Source of the DNA: DATHZQ01 sp965216945
GTDB lineage: Bacteria > Actinomycetota > Acidimicrobiia > Spongiisociales > UBA5794
Assembly (NCBI GenBank): GCA_965216945.1
Contig: CBDCGU010000003.1
Coordinates: forward strand, 2,046,001-2,110,000
Reading direction: 5' to 3'
Length of the DNA stretch: 64,000 nt
Position 1 is the stretch's first letter; each line of letters opens with the position of its first letter. Both the position numbers and the translations under genes were made by a program. The notes under the pieces were generated by a model. It worked only from the letters and a program-made list of their open reading frames with translations, had not been told where the DNA came from and made no database searches. This document shows positions 51,938 through 60,678 of the stretch, piece after piece.

Positions 51938-52807
51938 TCACAATGCGCGTTCGTAGATGATGATGCGGCCCGTGTCGAAGCCCGTGCGTTCCAGTTCGTC
52001 GACCAACCACGGTACCTCCGGCACCTTCAGCGAGAGTCGCTCTGCGTCGAGCTCGGCGGCGAGGTCCAAAGCCGACTTCAGCAGCTCGCCGATGTCGTCC
52101 GGGCCGGCCTCGAGCCATCCGAGCTCGAGCGTCTCCTCGTTGGGGGCGGCCAGCACCCACCCGGCAGGGCACATCCAGAGGGCACCCGCCTTGGCCGCTC
52201 GGACGAGATCTTCGACGCTCAGGCGGCGCCACGTCCACCCGATCGCCAGCAAACCCCGAGCGGTACGGCCGAGTGGGCCGCCGGACCACGCCATGAAGGC
52301 TGGTTGTGCCTCTGCCGATGGGGCTCGGACGAAGCGGTCGAGGGGAGGACGTCGCCGTCCCCCGTTGCCCTTGGCGACAGGCGCCGCGGTGCGCACGGTG
52401 CGTGAGGCGTGCACCCACTCCGAGACGGGACGTAGCCCGATCTTCTCCACTTGGACCCGCGCCGGGGTGTTCCAGTCTTCGATCGCCAGGCGGCAGATGC
52501 GACCGCCCCGATCTCGCGCCCAGTCCTCCGTCGTGCGATCGAGTGCCGAGGCGATCCCGCGTCGCCGCCACTCGGGGTGAACCCGCGCCCCCTGGAGCCA
52601 CAGCTCCGTGGCGCTGAGCATCGTGCCTCGCGAGATGGCGACGGGATGGTCGTCGCCGTCGGTGGCTACGAGCAGCAGCCCGTTGGGGTCGATGAGCCAC
52701 CGGTCGAAAGCATCGACGACGTAGTCACCCCACGAGAACGTGTCCTCGGTGAACGAGGCGATGGCCGGCTTGTCGTCGGCCCGGGCTGCTCGAATCCGGT
52801 AGTCCAT
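51938..52807 (-). CDS. GNAT N-acetyltransferase
   Basis: A 289-residue protein. Residues 1 to about 145 form a GNAT domain with acetyl-CoA loop VHPEWRRRGIASALDRTTEDW and the strand ICRLAIEDWNTPARVQVEKIG. The C-terminal half (about 150-289) is different and may be a second, degenerate GNAT fold ending FDTGRIIIYERAL. ATG 52807 is preceded six bases upstream by TAGTCT on the minus strand with no Shine-Dalgarno. It lies 55 bp after the E1 gene but probably has its own start point. Confidence 0.8.
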   Translation of the reverse strand: MDYRIRAARADDKPAIASFTEDTFSWGDYVVDAFDRWLIDPNGLLLVATDGDDHPVAISRGTMLSATELWLQGARVHPEWRRRGIASALDRTTEDWARDRGGRICRLAIEDWNTPARVQVEKIGLRPVSEWVHASRTVRTAAPVAKGNGGRRRPPLDRFVRAPSAEAQPAFMAWSGGPLGRTARGLLAIGWTWRRLSVEDLVRAAKAGALWMCPAGWVLAAPNEETLELGWLEAGPDDIGELLKSALDLAAELDAERLSLKVPEVPWLVDELERTGFDTGRIIIYERAL

Positions 52808-52862
52808 GCCGGAAGACTATCGGCGGCCCCAACTCGCTCGAAGTCGGGCGCTTCCGGCGAGA

Positions 52863-54890
52863 TCAGTACCTCGCCAGCTTCCTGGCGCGCTCGATGATGC
52901 CTTCGGTGTTGGGGAGGAGTTGCTTCTCGAGAGACCCGGCGAACGGGAACGTCGGCGCTTCCGGGGCGCAATAGCGTTGCACGGGAGCATCCAGCCAGTC
53001 GAAGGCCTTCTCGGAGATCTGAGCGGCGATCTCGGCGCCGAAGCCGGCGAACTCCGTGTCTTCGTGCACGATGAGCACCTTGCCGTTGTGCTGTACGGCG
53101 GCATCGATCGACGGCCAGTCGAGTGGCCGCAGCGACCGCAGGTCCAGCACGTATGCATCGATGCCCTCCGCGGCCAGCCGCTCCGCGGCCTCGACGGCGT
53201 AGTGCGCCATCGCCCCGTAGGCGATGATCGTGACGTCGTCGCCGATGCGGCGCACCGCAGCTCGGCCGATGGGCACCCAGTAGTCGCCCTCCGGGTACAC
53301 GCCCTTTGCCAGCCGGTAGAGCTTCTTCGGCTCCAGGACCATCACCGGATCGGGATCGTCGATCGCCGCCCGCAGCAGCCCCTTGGCGTCCGCCGGTGTG
53401 GACGGCACGACGACCTTGAGCCCGGGTACGTGCGTGTAGAAGGCCTCGATCGATTGGCTGTGGTAGAGCGCACCATGAATGCCGCCGCCGTACGGGACAC
53501 GGATCACCAGCGGGCAAGTCCACCGGCCGTTGGTCCGGTAGCTGATCCGGGCCGCTTCTGACACGATCTGGTCGAACCCGGGGTGGATGAAGTCGGCGAA
53601 CTGGATCTCGGCGATGGGGCGTCCTCCCGCCGCCGCCTTGCCGATCCCGATACCCACGATGAGCGACTCCGCCAAGGGAGCGTTGAACGAGCGATCCACG
53701 CCATACGACTCGGTGAGCCCCACGGTCGCCTTGAAGACACCGCCCTTGGGGTCGGCGACATCCTCGCCGAACGTCGAGGCGGACGGGTAGGCCTCCAGAA
53801 TCTCGTGCAGCGTGCGGTTCACGGCCGTGATGAGGTTGAGCTCGGGCCCTTGGGGCAGCTGTTCCGGCTCGGTGGCCGGTGTCGACGGCACGATGGGGTT
53901 CGCATACACGTGCGACAGGGCGTCCTGCGGGTCCTCCGCCGATTCGGCCTGCTTCACGGCGGCCGCAACCGTGTCGGTGACCTCCGTATCGATGCGTTGC
54001 TCCGTCGCCTCGTCCAGCAGGCGCGATTCGACGAGATACTGTCGCAGCACGCCGATCGGGTCTTTCCTCCGCCACAGCTCGACCTCTTCGGCGCTGCGAT
54101 AGAGCTTGTCGTCGTCGTCGGACGTGTGGGCGTAGTAGCGATACGTCTTCGCCTCGATGAGGGTCGGGCCCTCACCCCTGCGGGCCCGGTCCGCCGCCGC
54201 CGCGACGACGCCGTACACCTGGAGCACGTCGTTGCCGTCCACCTCGACCCCGGGCATGCCGTACCCGGCTGCCCGCGAGGCAACGCTGCCCGCCACCTCC
54301 TGCTCCACCGGGACCGAGATGGCGTAGAGGTTGTTCTCGATCATGAAGATGATGGGGAGCTTGTGGATCGCGGCGAAGTTCATCGCCTCGTGCCAATCGC
54401 CTTCCGATGTGGCGCCCTCGCCGGACATCACCGCAACGACACCCGGCCTGCCGCTCGCCTTCAGCTCATGGGCGATGCCGCAAGCGTGGGGGAATTGGGT
54501 GGCGATCACCGAGGAGTGAGTGAAGATGTTGAGGTCCGGTTCCGACCAGTGGTTCGGCATCTGTCGGCCGCCGCTGGCCGGGTCCGCAGCCTTCGAGAAG
54601 ACACCGTGGAAGATGTCGAGCGGCGTCACCCCGAGCGCGATGTTGAACGCGATGTCGCGGTAGTAGGGAAGCGACCAGTCTTCCTGCGGATTCAAGGCGA
54701 ACGCCGCGCCGACCTGGCACGCCTCGTGGCCCGCCACCGAGACCACAAAGGGAACCCGGCCTTGGCGATTGAGGGCCCACATGCGCTCGTCCAGCCGCCG
54801 CGCCAGGAGCATCGAACGGTACATGTCCAGCACCTGTTCATCCGTCAGCCCGAGGGCGTTGTGATCACGTACGTTGTCGAGCTCGAGCAT
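52863..54890 (-). CDS. Fused E1 alpha-beta 2-oxoacid dehydrogenase (branched-chain type)
   Basis: A 675-residue thiamine-diphosphate enzyme with E1-alpha (about residues 1-330) and E1-beta (about 345-675) in one chain. The ThDP motif reads GEGATSEGD...ENN, with GEG as in branched-chain E1 rather than pyruvate E1 GDG. Beta motifs are TFGEDVADPKGGVFKAT, APLAESLIVGIGIG, FADFIHPGFDQIV and VIRVPYGGGIHGALYHSQS. The gene lies 20 bp after a Leu/Val dehydrogenase gene, so it probably oxidises the branched-chain 2-oxoacids made by it. E2 and E3 are not in the window. GGGAGG lies 12 nt before ATG 54890. Confidence 0.88.
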   Translation of the reverse strand: MLELDNVRDHNALGLTDEQVLDMYRSMLLARRLDERMWALNRQGRVPFVVSVAGHEACQVGAAFALNPQEDWSLPYYRDIAFNIALGVTPLDIFHGVFSKAADPASGGRQMPNHWSEPDLNIFTHSSVIATQFPHACGIAHELKASGRPGVVAVMSGEGATSEGDWHEAMNFAAIHKLPIIFMIENNLYAISVPVEQEVAGSVASRAAGYGMPGVEVDGNDVLQVYGVVAAAADRARRGEGPTLIEAKTYRYYAHTSDDDDKLYRSAEEVELWRRKDPIGVLRQYLVESRLLDEATEQRIDTEVTDTVAAAVKQAESAEDPQDALSHVYANPIVPSTPATEPEQLPQGPELNLITAVNRTLHEILEAYPSASTFGEDVADPKGGVFKATVGLTESYGVDRSFNAPLAESLIVGIGIGKAAAGGRPIAEIQFADFIHPGFDQIVSEAARISYRTNGRWTCPLVIRVPYGGGIHGALYHSQSIEAFYTHVPGLKVVVPSTPADAKGLLRAAIDDPDPVMVLEPKKLYRLAKGVYPEGDYWVPIGRAAVRRIGDDVTIIAYGAMAHYAVEAAERLAAEGIDAYVLDLRSLRPLDWPSIDAAVQHNGKVLIVHEDTEFAGFGAEIAAQISEKAFDWLDAPVQRYCAPEAPTFPFAGSLEKQLLPNTEGIIERARKLARY

Positions 54891-54910
54891 GTGCTGCTCA
54901 TACCTCCCAA

Positions 54911-55987
54911 TCAGGTCCTGCGAAGGCCGCGATGCCGGCGCAGGGAGCCGATACGGTCGATCCGCTCCTGTGCGACGTGCACCGCAGCCTCGTGCGCGTT
55001 GATGCCATGTTCCTTGGCCGCGGTGAGCACATCGCTCACCGCAAACTGGATGTTGTCGATCGCCGTGGCGGCACGGCGCACTTCGTAACCGCCGATGCCG
55101 ATGGCGACGTTGATGATGCCTCCGGCGTTGACCACGAAGTCGGGGGCGTAGAGGATGCCGGCGTCGGTGAGTCGATCGGCGTCCTCGTCGGTCGCCAGCT
55201 GGTTGTTGGCCGACCCGACGACGGCGGCGCACCGCAACCGGGGGATGGTGTCGACGTTGAGGGATGCACCAAGCGCACACGGGGCGAAGATGTCGCACTC
55301 GACGTCGTAGATCTGGTCGAGTTCCACGACCGTGGAGCCGTGGGCATCCGACACCCGTTCGAGGGCGGCGGTGTCGACGTCGCTGATGAACGTCGTCGCC
55401 CCTGCCTTGGTGAGCCGCTCGACCAGGTTGGCGCCCACTTTGCCGACACCCTGTACGGCGACGGAGCGGCCGCTGAGGTCTTCCGAGCTCCAGAGGTGGT
55501 CGGCCACGGCGCGCATCGCATTCATCACGCCGCGAGCAGTGGCCGGCGAAGGGTCGCCCGACCCACCCAGCTCAGCCGGGAGACCGGCAACCCATTGCGT
55601 CTCGCGCGACACCATGGCCATGTCGGCAGGTGTGGTTCCCACGTCCTCGGCGGTGATGTAGCGCCCGTCCAACGAGTTGATGATGTCCCCATACGCACGG
55701 AGCAGACGTTCCGTCTTCATCGTGCGCGGATCCCCGATGATGACGGCCTTGCCGCCGCCCAGGTCGAGCCCCGCCGCGGCCGACTTGTATGTCATGCCGC
55801 GAGACAATCGCAGCACGTCGTACAGCGCATCCTCCTCGGACGCATACGGATAGAAACGGGTCCCGCCGAGAGCGGGACCCAGTGCAGAGGAGTGGATTGC
55901 GATGATGGTTCGAAGACCCGATACGTGGTCGTAGCCGAAGAGCACCTCTTCGTGCGTATCGGAACCGATCGCCTCGAATACTCCCAA
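54911..55987 (-). CDS. Leucine/valine-type amino acid dehydrogenase
   Basis: NAD-dependent oxidative deaminase of 358 residues in the Glu/Leu/Phe/Val family. It starts MGVFEAIGSDTHEEVLFGYD, followed by IIAIHSSALGPALGGTRFYPY and the catalytic Lys in LDLGGGKAVIIGDP. The Rossmann motif is VQGVGKVGANLVERL. VVGSANNQLA and DFVVNAGGIINVA are typical of leucine and valine dehydrogenases. TTG 55987 is preferred because AAAGGAG lies 8 nt upstream and the N-terminus then fits the family; a GTG/ATG-led longer form to 56014 lacks this. It is coupled with the E1 gene for branched-chain oxidation. Confidence 0.9.
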   Translation of the reverse strand: MGVFEAIGSDTHEEVLFGYDHVSGLRTIIAIHSSALGPALGGTRFYPYASEEDALYDVLRLSRGMTYKSAAAGLDLGGGKAVIIGDPRTMKTERLLRAYGDIINSLDGRYITAEDVGTTPADMAMVSRETQWVAGLPAELGGSGDPSPATARGVMNAMRAVADHLWSSEDLSGRSVAVQGVGKVGANLVERLTKAGATTFISDVDTAALERVSDAHGSTVVELDQIYDVECDIFAPCALGASLNVDTIPRLRCAAVVGSANNQLATDEDADRLTDAGILYAPDFVVNAGGIINVAIGIGGYEVRRAATAIDNIQFAVSDVLTAAKEHGINAHEAAVHVAQERIDRIGSLRRHRGLRRT

Positions 55988-56255
55988 CTGGCCTGCTCCT
56001 TTCACGCACCCCAAACTCCTGGCGGCTCAGGGGGAATCGCACCACCAGTTTAGGGAAGTGCCGGCGTTGCGGGCGAGAGAATGTCGGCTCTGAGAGGGTC
56101 GTTGGTCGGGGCGACCCTCCCAGCGTGTGCCGGTGGCCCCTTCGCCTTGTGGCTCGTCGCGGTGTCGACCGGAGGCCCAGGCGGCCGAGTCCCACCTCCG
56201 CCGGGCCCCCGTGGCTCCGGCATCGGGTCCCGGACCTCCGTGATCCTGTGCCGAT

Positions 56256-56274
56256 CCGCATGCGTAGCATGCGG
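56256..56274. promoter_or_regulatory. Palindrome directly before the 56277 gene
   Basis: Perfect inverted repeat CCGCATGC-GTA-GCATGCGG ends two bases before the GTG start. No Shine-Dalgarno is present. It could be an operator or a short 5' stem. The rest of the 55988-56276 gap has GC-rich stems (for example GGGTCG...CGACCC near 56096-56117) but no recognised RNA gene. Confidence 0.45.
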
Positions 56275-56276
56275 TC

Positions 56277-57029
56277 GTGATCCGCTCCGCTCAACTCCGC
56301 ATCTACCTCCCGAAACACCGGGTGGACAAGTTCCCGCCGCACAGCGATCCGGCGAGGGCGGTCGTCCGCGTGAGCGACGAGTTCGTGTGGGAGGGCTCGA
56401 CGGTCGACGATGCGTACACCGCCGAGTGGGGCGGCGAGACGTACGTCTGCCCCCGGTACACACGTCTGCGAATGCTGGAGGGCGTCGTGGCGCACAGGAA
56501 CGATTACCCGGGGTCGCTGCTCACCTCCGAGCTTGCAGTGCGCCGCGCCGCTCAGGAGATCGACCGCATCCGCACTACCGCCCCGGCGGCCCGCTCCTAT
56601 ATCGCATCGGCCCCGTGGCATGTTCCGTTGCGCTGGTTCGCCCTGTTCGATCCCGAGTCCCGCGAGCTGATCACCGCAGATGACGGGCCCACGATCCGGT
56701 ATCGCACGGCGCTGTCCGATGCGCTGACCCGGATCGCCCATGCCGTCGAGGTGCTGGAGGAAGCCGGGTTCGACGAAGCCGTCGTCGAGGATGCCGTCGA
56801 GCTGCAGCGGTGGCTCGAGGAGTTCTCGTCGTCCGCGATGGTGGAGTTGCACTACCACTCGGTGGCCCGGCTCTTCTCCGACGGGGATCTGGCGTTCGAC
56901 GAGTCGTGTGGTGACGTCACTCGCAGCCTGGCAGCGCTGGAGCGCCTCGACTACGAGGAGGCCGGCCGGGCGTATGCGGCCGTCGCGAGCCGCTGGGCTC
57001 CCGCCCAGGCCCTCTCCTACGTCAACTGA
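56277..57029 (+). CDS. Uncharacterised 250-residue protein
   Basis: No family was recognised. The 250 residues are soluble and without a signal peptide. The N-terminal third is beta-rich and aromatic (RSAQLRIYLPKHRVDKF, EWGGETYVCPRYTRLRMLEG). The middle has PWHVPLRWFALFDPESREL and the last half is largely helical and acidic (IAHAVEVLEEAGFDEAVVED). The only cysteines are in TYVCPR and DESCGD. The start is GTG 56277 right after a palindrome. The 3' end overlaps the convergent membrane protein gene by 13 bp. Codon use looks like its neighbours. Confidence 0.7.
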   Translation: MIRSAQLRIYLPKHRVDKFPPHSDPARAVVRVSDEFVWEGSTVDDAYTAEWGGETYVCPRYTRLRMLEGVVAHRNDYPGSLLTSELAVRRAAQEIDRIRTTAPAARSYIASAPWHVPLRWFALFDPESRELITADDGPTIRYRTALSDALTRIAHAVEVLEEAGFDEAVVEDAVELQRWLEEFSSSAMVELHYHSVARLFSDGDLAFDESCGDVTRSLAALERLDYEEAGRAYAAVASRWAPAQALSYVN

Positions 57030-59008
57030 AGGCGGGTGTCGCGGCGTTCGATGAGGCGCCACGACAACAGCGCTGCGGCGTACAGCAGAGCGACCGCCAC
57101 GGCCAGCACCCGGTAACCGACGACCAGAGCCCCGTACTCCAGGCCCCCGCCGACGATGGCGCCGAGGAGGTTCGTGCCGAAAGCGGTGGTGGACGATGCC
57201 GTGTCCTTGAACCGTTGCGCAAAGATCACGTTGGCGAGCAGCACCGGTGTGAACGCCACGACGACGGCGAGGACCAGGCGGGGAATCGGGGCGAGCCCGA
57301 GCAAAGCGCTCGTTGGTACGGCCAGCAGCACGCCGAGCGATACGAAGAGGGCGGCGTACATCACCGGCGGGGGCGGTAGGCGGCGCAGCCGGGCCAGCTC
57401 GATCGCCGCCAGCACGGCGAGCAAGATCCCGGAGAACACCATCGCATTGACCAGCCATGTCGAACCGAACAACAACGCAAACTGAGCCACCGTCCGCACC
57501 TCCAGCAGCAGGAAGGCCGCTCCCATGAGGAACAGGTCGACGTACGGCTTCATCTCTCCGATGCGGACGCCGGTCATTCGGACGGCTGCTACCGCGATCA
57601 GCACCATGGCCACCACGGCGAGTGCGTAGACCGGCGGCAGCAAGTTGCCGCGGAGGTAGAGGAACGGTCGGTCGTCCGTGACCGGGCCGGGCGACTCGAC
57701 GCCCGCAGGGAGCGCCGTTGCGCCGGCGCAGTCGATCTGACCCGGTGCGGTCGAGACCATCATCATGGCGATCCCTCGCTCCAGCCCGACGACGTCGATG
57801 CACGGCTCAGCCCCAAATGCGTCCTCGAGCATTCCGGCCAGCCGGGCCACGAGCCAGGGTTCGCGGTAGAGGTTGTACATGGCGAAGACGCCGTCGTCGG
57901 CGAGTACACGGCGGACCTCGGCAAGCGACTCCTCGGTGAAGAGGTAGCTCTCGAGGCGGAGGTTGGCTTGCCCCGACACCAACGTCAGCGAGTCGGGCAG
58001 TGCATACAGCACCAGATCGTATGTGGTCGACGTCCGCCGCAAGAAGGCCCGGCCGTCATCGATCACCACGTTGACGCGGGGGTCGTCGTAGGGCCGATCC
58101 GGATTGAGCGCCTCGCCCAGGGCCACCAGCTCGCGATCGATCTCGACCGCATCGACCCTGCCGACATCGTTGCGCAAGGCGATGGCCACGTCGGTCCCGT
58201 TGCCGGCGCCGATGACGAGCACACTCTCGAAACCATCGCCGGTGTGCCGCTGGTACGGCGTGCCGTAGAGCGGTTCCTGTGCCAGCCGCTCGGCAGCGGG
58301 GCTGATCGTCTGGTGAGGGATGCCGTTGACGTTGATGAGGGTGCGGCTCTCGATCGACGAGTGCTCGAGAGCGTCGATGCGGTAGTAGGGCGACCAGATG
58401 GCCCCGGAAGCCGTGTCCACCGTGAGGAACACGAGCAGCGCAACCAGTGGAGCGAACCGCAGGATCGGTGCGATCTGCGGGGTCAGCGCAAGAAGCGCCA
58501 GCGCGGCGACGGCGCCCCACACGAGTGGCGGCGTCCCCAGGTAGGCCAGGGCCGTGAAGGCCAGCGTGCCGGCGATGCTGCCCGCGATGTCGATGCGGTA
58601 GGCGGTGAGCGCCTCGAACTTGGCGAATTCCCGAGCCACGCCATCGGCGATCGTGGCGAGGACCACGGCGACGGCCAAGAACAGGACGGGCAGGACGATC
58701 CACGGCGACAACCCGGATCGGGTGAAGCCGCCGAAATAGATGAGCTCGTCGCCGAGGCGATCGACCTCGACCGGGAACGCCATCAAGAGACCCACGAGGA
58801 CGGCCAGCGCCAGCGGTGCGTATTGGCTGATGGGGGAGCGGCGCCCGGCGCGGAGAAAGCCGATGCCGATGCCGAGGAATGACCCGAGGAGCACGAAGTT
58901 CGAGAAGAACGACAGATAGAGCACCCGCTCGCCCGTCCATCGGATCAGGGCGACCTCGACGAAGAGCATGACGAAGCTCCACAGGAAAAGGCGCCTGGCT
59001 CGCGGCAT
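57017..59008 (-). CDS. Membrane-embedded spermidine-synthase-like protein
   Basis: A 663-residue protein with about seven N-terminal membrane helices (residues 1-215), a cytoplasmic aminopropyltransferase/spermidine-synthase-like domain (about 220-450) and about six C-terminal helices. The central domain has the SAM-type motif VLVIGAGNGTDVAIAL, the acidic residue in VDAVEIDRELVALG and VVIDDGRAFLRR, with YDLVLYALPDS in place of the usual catalytic segment. Family members of this layout are uncharacterised. ATG 59008 has TACCAT six bases upstream and no Shine-Dalgarno. Confidence 0.82.
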   Translation of the reverse strand: MPRARRLFLWSFVMLFVEVALIRWTGERVLYLSFFSNFVLLGSFLGIGIGFLRAGRRSPISQYAPLALAVLVGLLMAFPVEVDRLGDELIYFGGFTRSGLSPWIVLPVLFLAVAVVLATIADGVAREFAKFEALTAYRIDIAGSIAGTLAFTALAYLGTPPLVWGAVAALALLALTPQIAPILRFAPLVALLVFLTVDTASGAIWSPYYRIDALEHSSIESRTLINVNGIPHQTISPAAERLAQEPLYGTPYQRHTGDGFESVLVIGAGNGTDVAIALRNDVGRVDAVEIDRELVALGEALNPDRPYDDPRVNVVIDDGRAFLRRTSTTYDLVLYALPDSLTLVSGQANLRLESYLFTEESLAEVRRVLADDGVFAMYNLYREPWLVARLAGMLEDAFGAEPCIDVVGLERGIAMMMVSTAPGQIDCAGATALPAGVESPGPVTDDRPFLYLRGNLLPPVYALAVVAMVLIAVAAVRMTGVRIGEMKPYVDLFLMGAAFLLLEVRTVAQFALLFGSTWLVNAMVFSGILLAVLAAIELARLRRLPPPPVMYAALFVSLGVLLAVPTSALLGLAPIPRLVLAVVVAFTPVLLANVIFAQRFKDTASSTTAFGTNLLGAIVGGGLEYGALVVGYRVLAVAVALLYAAALLSWRLIERRDTRLQLT

Positions 59009-59076
59009 CGGAGGATGGTAGGTGATCGAACGCGTGCAGCGGCGCAGGTGTCCTGCCGCAGCTGTAGCCTCAGAGC

Positions 59077-59931
59077 ATGCATCTCTACGCACGTGTGAAC
59101 ATCCTCGACGGCAGAGCCGTCCGTCTCCCCCACGGTGACGTGTCCGAGGTGATCCACCTCGACGCAGACCCGGTGGAGCGCGCCAAGGGTTGGGTCGCCA
59201 AGGGTGCCGACCGGTTGCACGTCGTCGATCTCGATGCCGCCGCCCACGGCGACTATCGGAACAGGCCGCTGATCGGAGATCTCATCGACGCCGTCGACGT
59301 CCCCGTGTCGGTGGGCGGTGGTGTCCGTTCGGCCCAGGGCGTGCAACGTCTGCTCGACGCCGGAGCGGACCATGTCGTCATGGGGACCGTCGCCATCATC
59401 GACCAGGTGCTGTTCTGGGAGTTGTGCCGGGAGAACCCCGGTCGCATCATCGTGGGCCTGGACGTCCGTCCCGACGAGGAGCTCGCCATTCAGGGATGGA
59501 CGACGAACAGCGGCCAGTATCTCGAAGAGGCCCTCATCGAGCTGTCATCTGCCGGAGCAGCAGGGTTCATGGTGGCCGAGGCCGGGCGCGACGCGCTGGC
59601 CGAGCCGCTCAACATCACGGCGCTCAAGCGGGCGCTGGCCATTGTCGACGAGCCCGTCGTGGCAGCAGGCGGCGTGCGCGATTTCGACGAGCTCCGAGAG
59701 CTGAAGGCCCTCGATGTGGACGGCAAGAGCCTCGCCGGTGTGATCGTCGGCCGCGAAATCACCGCAGGCCGGTTCACCATGGAGGATGCGGCTGCGCTCT
59801 TGCGGCGAGTCGGGCCGTCCCCCGGCCCGTGGTCGCTCGACGACCTCCGTACCCAGCTCGTTCGCTACCGCGACGAGCACGGCGACCCGATGTCGGCCGA
59901 GGCGTTCCTGGACTGGCTGGGAGCAGGCTGA
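59077..59931 (+). CDS. HisA-like TIM-barrel protein with altered active site
   Basis: A 284-residue (beta/alpha)8 protein like HisA (ProFAR isomerase). Strands VVDLDAAAHGDY, PVSVGGGVRS, VGLDVRPDEE and VVAAGGVRDF and the phosphate-binding VIVGREI segment are clear. The first catalytic Asp of HisA is Asn8 here (YARVNILDG), while the second Asp is kept as Asp129. The active-site Thr region reads VAEAGRDALAEP, with Ala167 in the Thr position. About 35 extra C-terminal residues (WSLDDLRTQLVRYRDEHGDP...) follow the barrel. No other his gene is near. It may be a paralogue with a new substrate. TAGCCT lies six bases before ATG 59077. Confidence 0.8.
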   Translation: MHLYARVNILDGRAVRLPHGDVSEVIHLDADPVERAKGWVAKGADRLHVVDLDAAAHGDYRNRPLIGDLIDAVDVPVSVGGGVRSAQGVQRLLDAGADHVVMGTVAIIDQVLFWELCRENPGRIIVGLDVRPDEELAIQGWTTNSGQYLEEALIELSSAGAAGFMVAEAGRDALAEPLNITALKRALAIVDEPVVAAGGVRDFDELRELKALDVDGKSLAGVIVGREITAGRFTMEDAAALLRRVGPSPGPWSLDDLRTQLVRYRDEHGDPMSAEAFLDWLGAG

Positions 59932-59940
59932 GTCGACAGG

Positions 59941-60369
59941 TCAATCCAGCAGCCGTGCGATGGTGGCGGCCTGGTCGTCCAATGCCTGCCGCTCCGGCGC
60001 CGGGCCGTAGCGAATGTCGAGCCGAAACCCGTCGCCGGCGAAACGCGGGACGACGTGCAGGTGGGCATGGAACACCTGCTGGCCGGCGGCGATCCCGTCG
60101 GCGAGGAAGAGGTTGATGCCGTCGCTGCGAATCGGTCCGGCACGGAGGGCGGCGGCACAGCGGGTGGCGGTTTCCATCATCGCCGCCGCCTCTCCCGGTG
60201 CGAGGTCGGCGAGCGAGGTGGCGTGGCGCCTCGGGACGACGAGCAGGTGGCCCGGGGTCACCGGCAGGATGTCCATGAACGCAAGAGTCCGTTCGTCCTC
60301 GTGAACGACGCTGCGCGGTGCGTCGGCGGCGACGATGGCGCAGAAGACGCACCACGCCGGCTCCGTCAC
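59941..60369 (-). CDS. HIT-family hydrolase
   Basis: A 142-residue histidine-triad protein that hydrolyses nucleotide phosphoramidates or dinucleotide polyphosphates. It starts CVFCAIVAADAPRSVVHEDERTLAFMD (cited in part), with the zinc-type CxxC; PVTPGHLLVVPRRH and the triad HAHLHVVPR complete the site. GTG/ATG usage is standard. It overlaps the upstream small membrane protein gene by 4 bp, making a two-gene unit. Confidence 0.93.
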   Translation of the reverse strand: MTEPAWCVFCAIVAADAPRSVVHEDERTLAFMDILPVTPGHLLVVPRRHATSLADLAPGEAAAMMETATRCAAALRAGPIRSDGINLFLADGIAAGQQVFHAHLHVVPRFAGDGFRLDIRYGPAPERQALDDQAATIARLLD

Positions 60370-60581
60370 GCTGCTTGCTCCGTTGTGAGCTCGAGCACGT
60401 TGACTCCGTCCGGCTCGTTCGGCTTGTCGCCGGCGTCGCCCATGAGCCGGATCAACACCGGCACCACCAACGCCAGCACCATGGCTACGGCGATGACGAT
60501 TGCCACAACCCGGATTTGCCCGCGCCGTCTCGTCCGCAGCGGCTCCCAGCTCGGATCAGGCTCGTCGAGGTCGTTCCACAT
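60366..60581 (-). CDS. Small single-pass membrane protein
   Basis: A 71-residue protein with a Trp/Asp-rich cytoplasmic N-terminus (MWNDLDEPDPSWEPLRTRRR), one membrane helix (IRVVAIVIAVAMVLALVVPVL) and a short acidic tail. ATG 60581 has TACGGT 7 nt upstream and no Shine-Dalgarno, so a leaderless start is likely and the longer upstream form is rejected. Translationally coupled to the HIT gene. The function is unknown. Confidence 0.72.
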   Translation of the reverse strand: MWNDLDEPDPSWEPLRTRRRGQIRVVAIVIAVAMVLALVVPVLIRLMGDAGDKPNEPDGVNVLELTTEQAA

Positions 60582-60678
60582 CGATCCCACCGTACCGCTC
60601 CGAACCGCAGCACCGGTCTGCAGCCGATGGTGGCTGGACACTAGGTTGGCGTGACGTAGAGACTGGAGGCTCAGTCAG

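Noticed and set aside
55988..56276. Structured RNA gene (SRP RNA, RNase P or 6S-like) in the gap
   Set aside because: There are GC-rich stems but none of the conserved loops or core sequences of these RNAs could be recognised.
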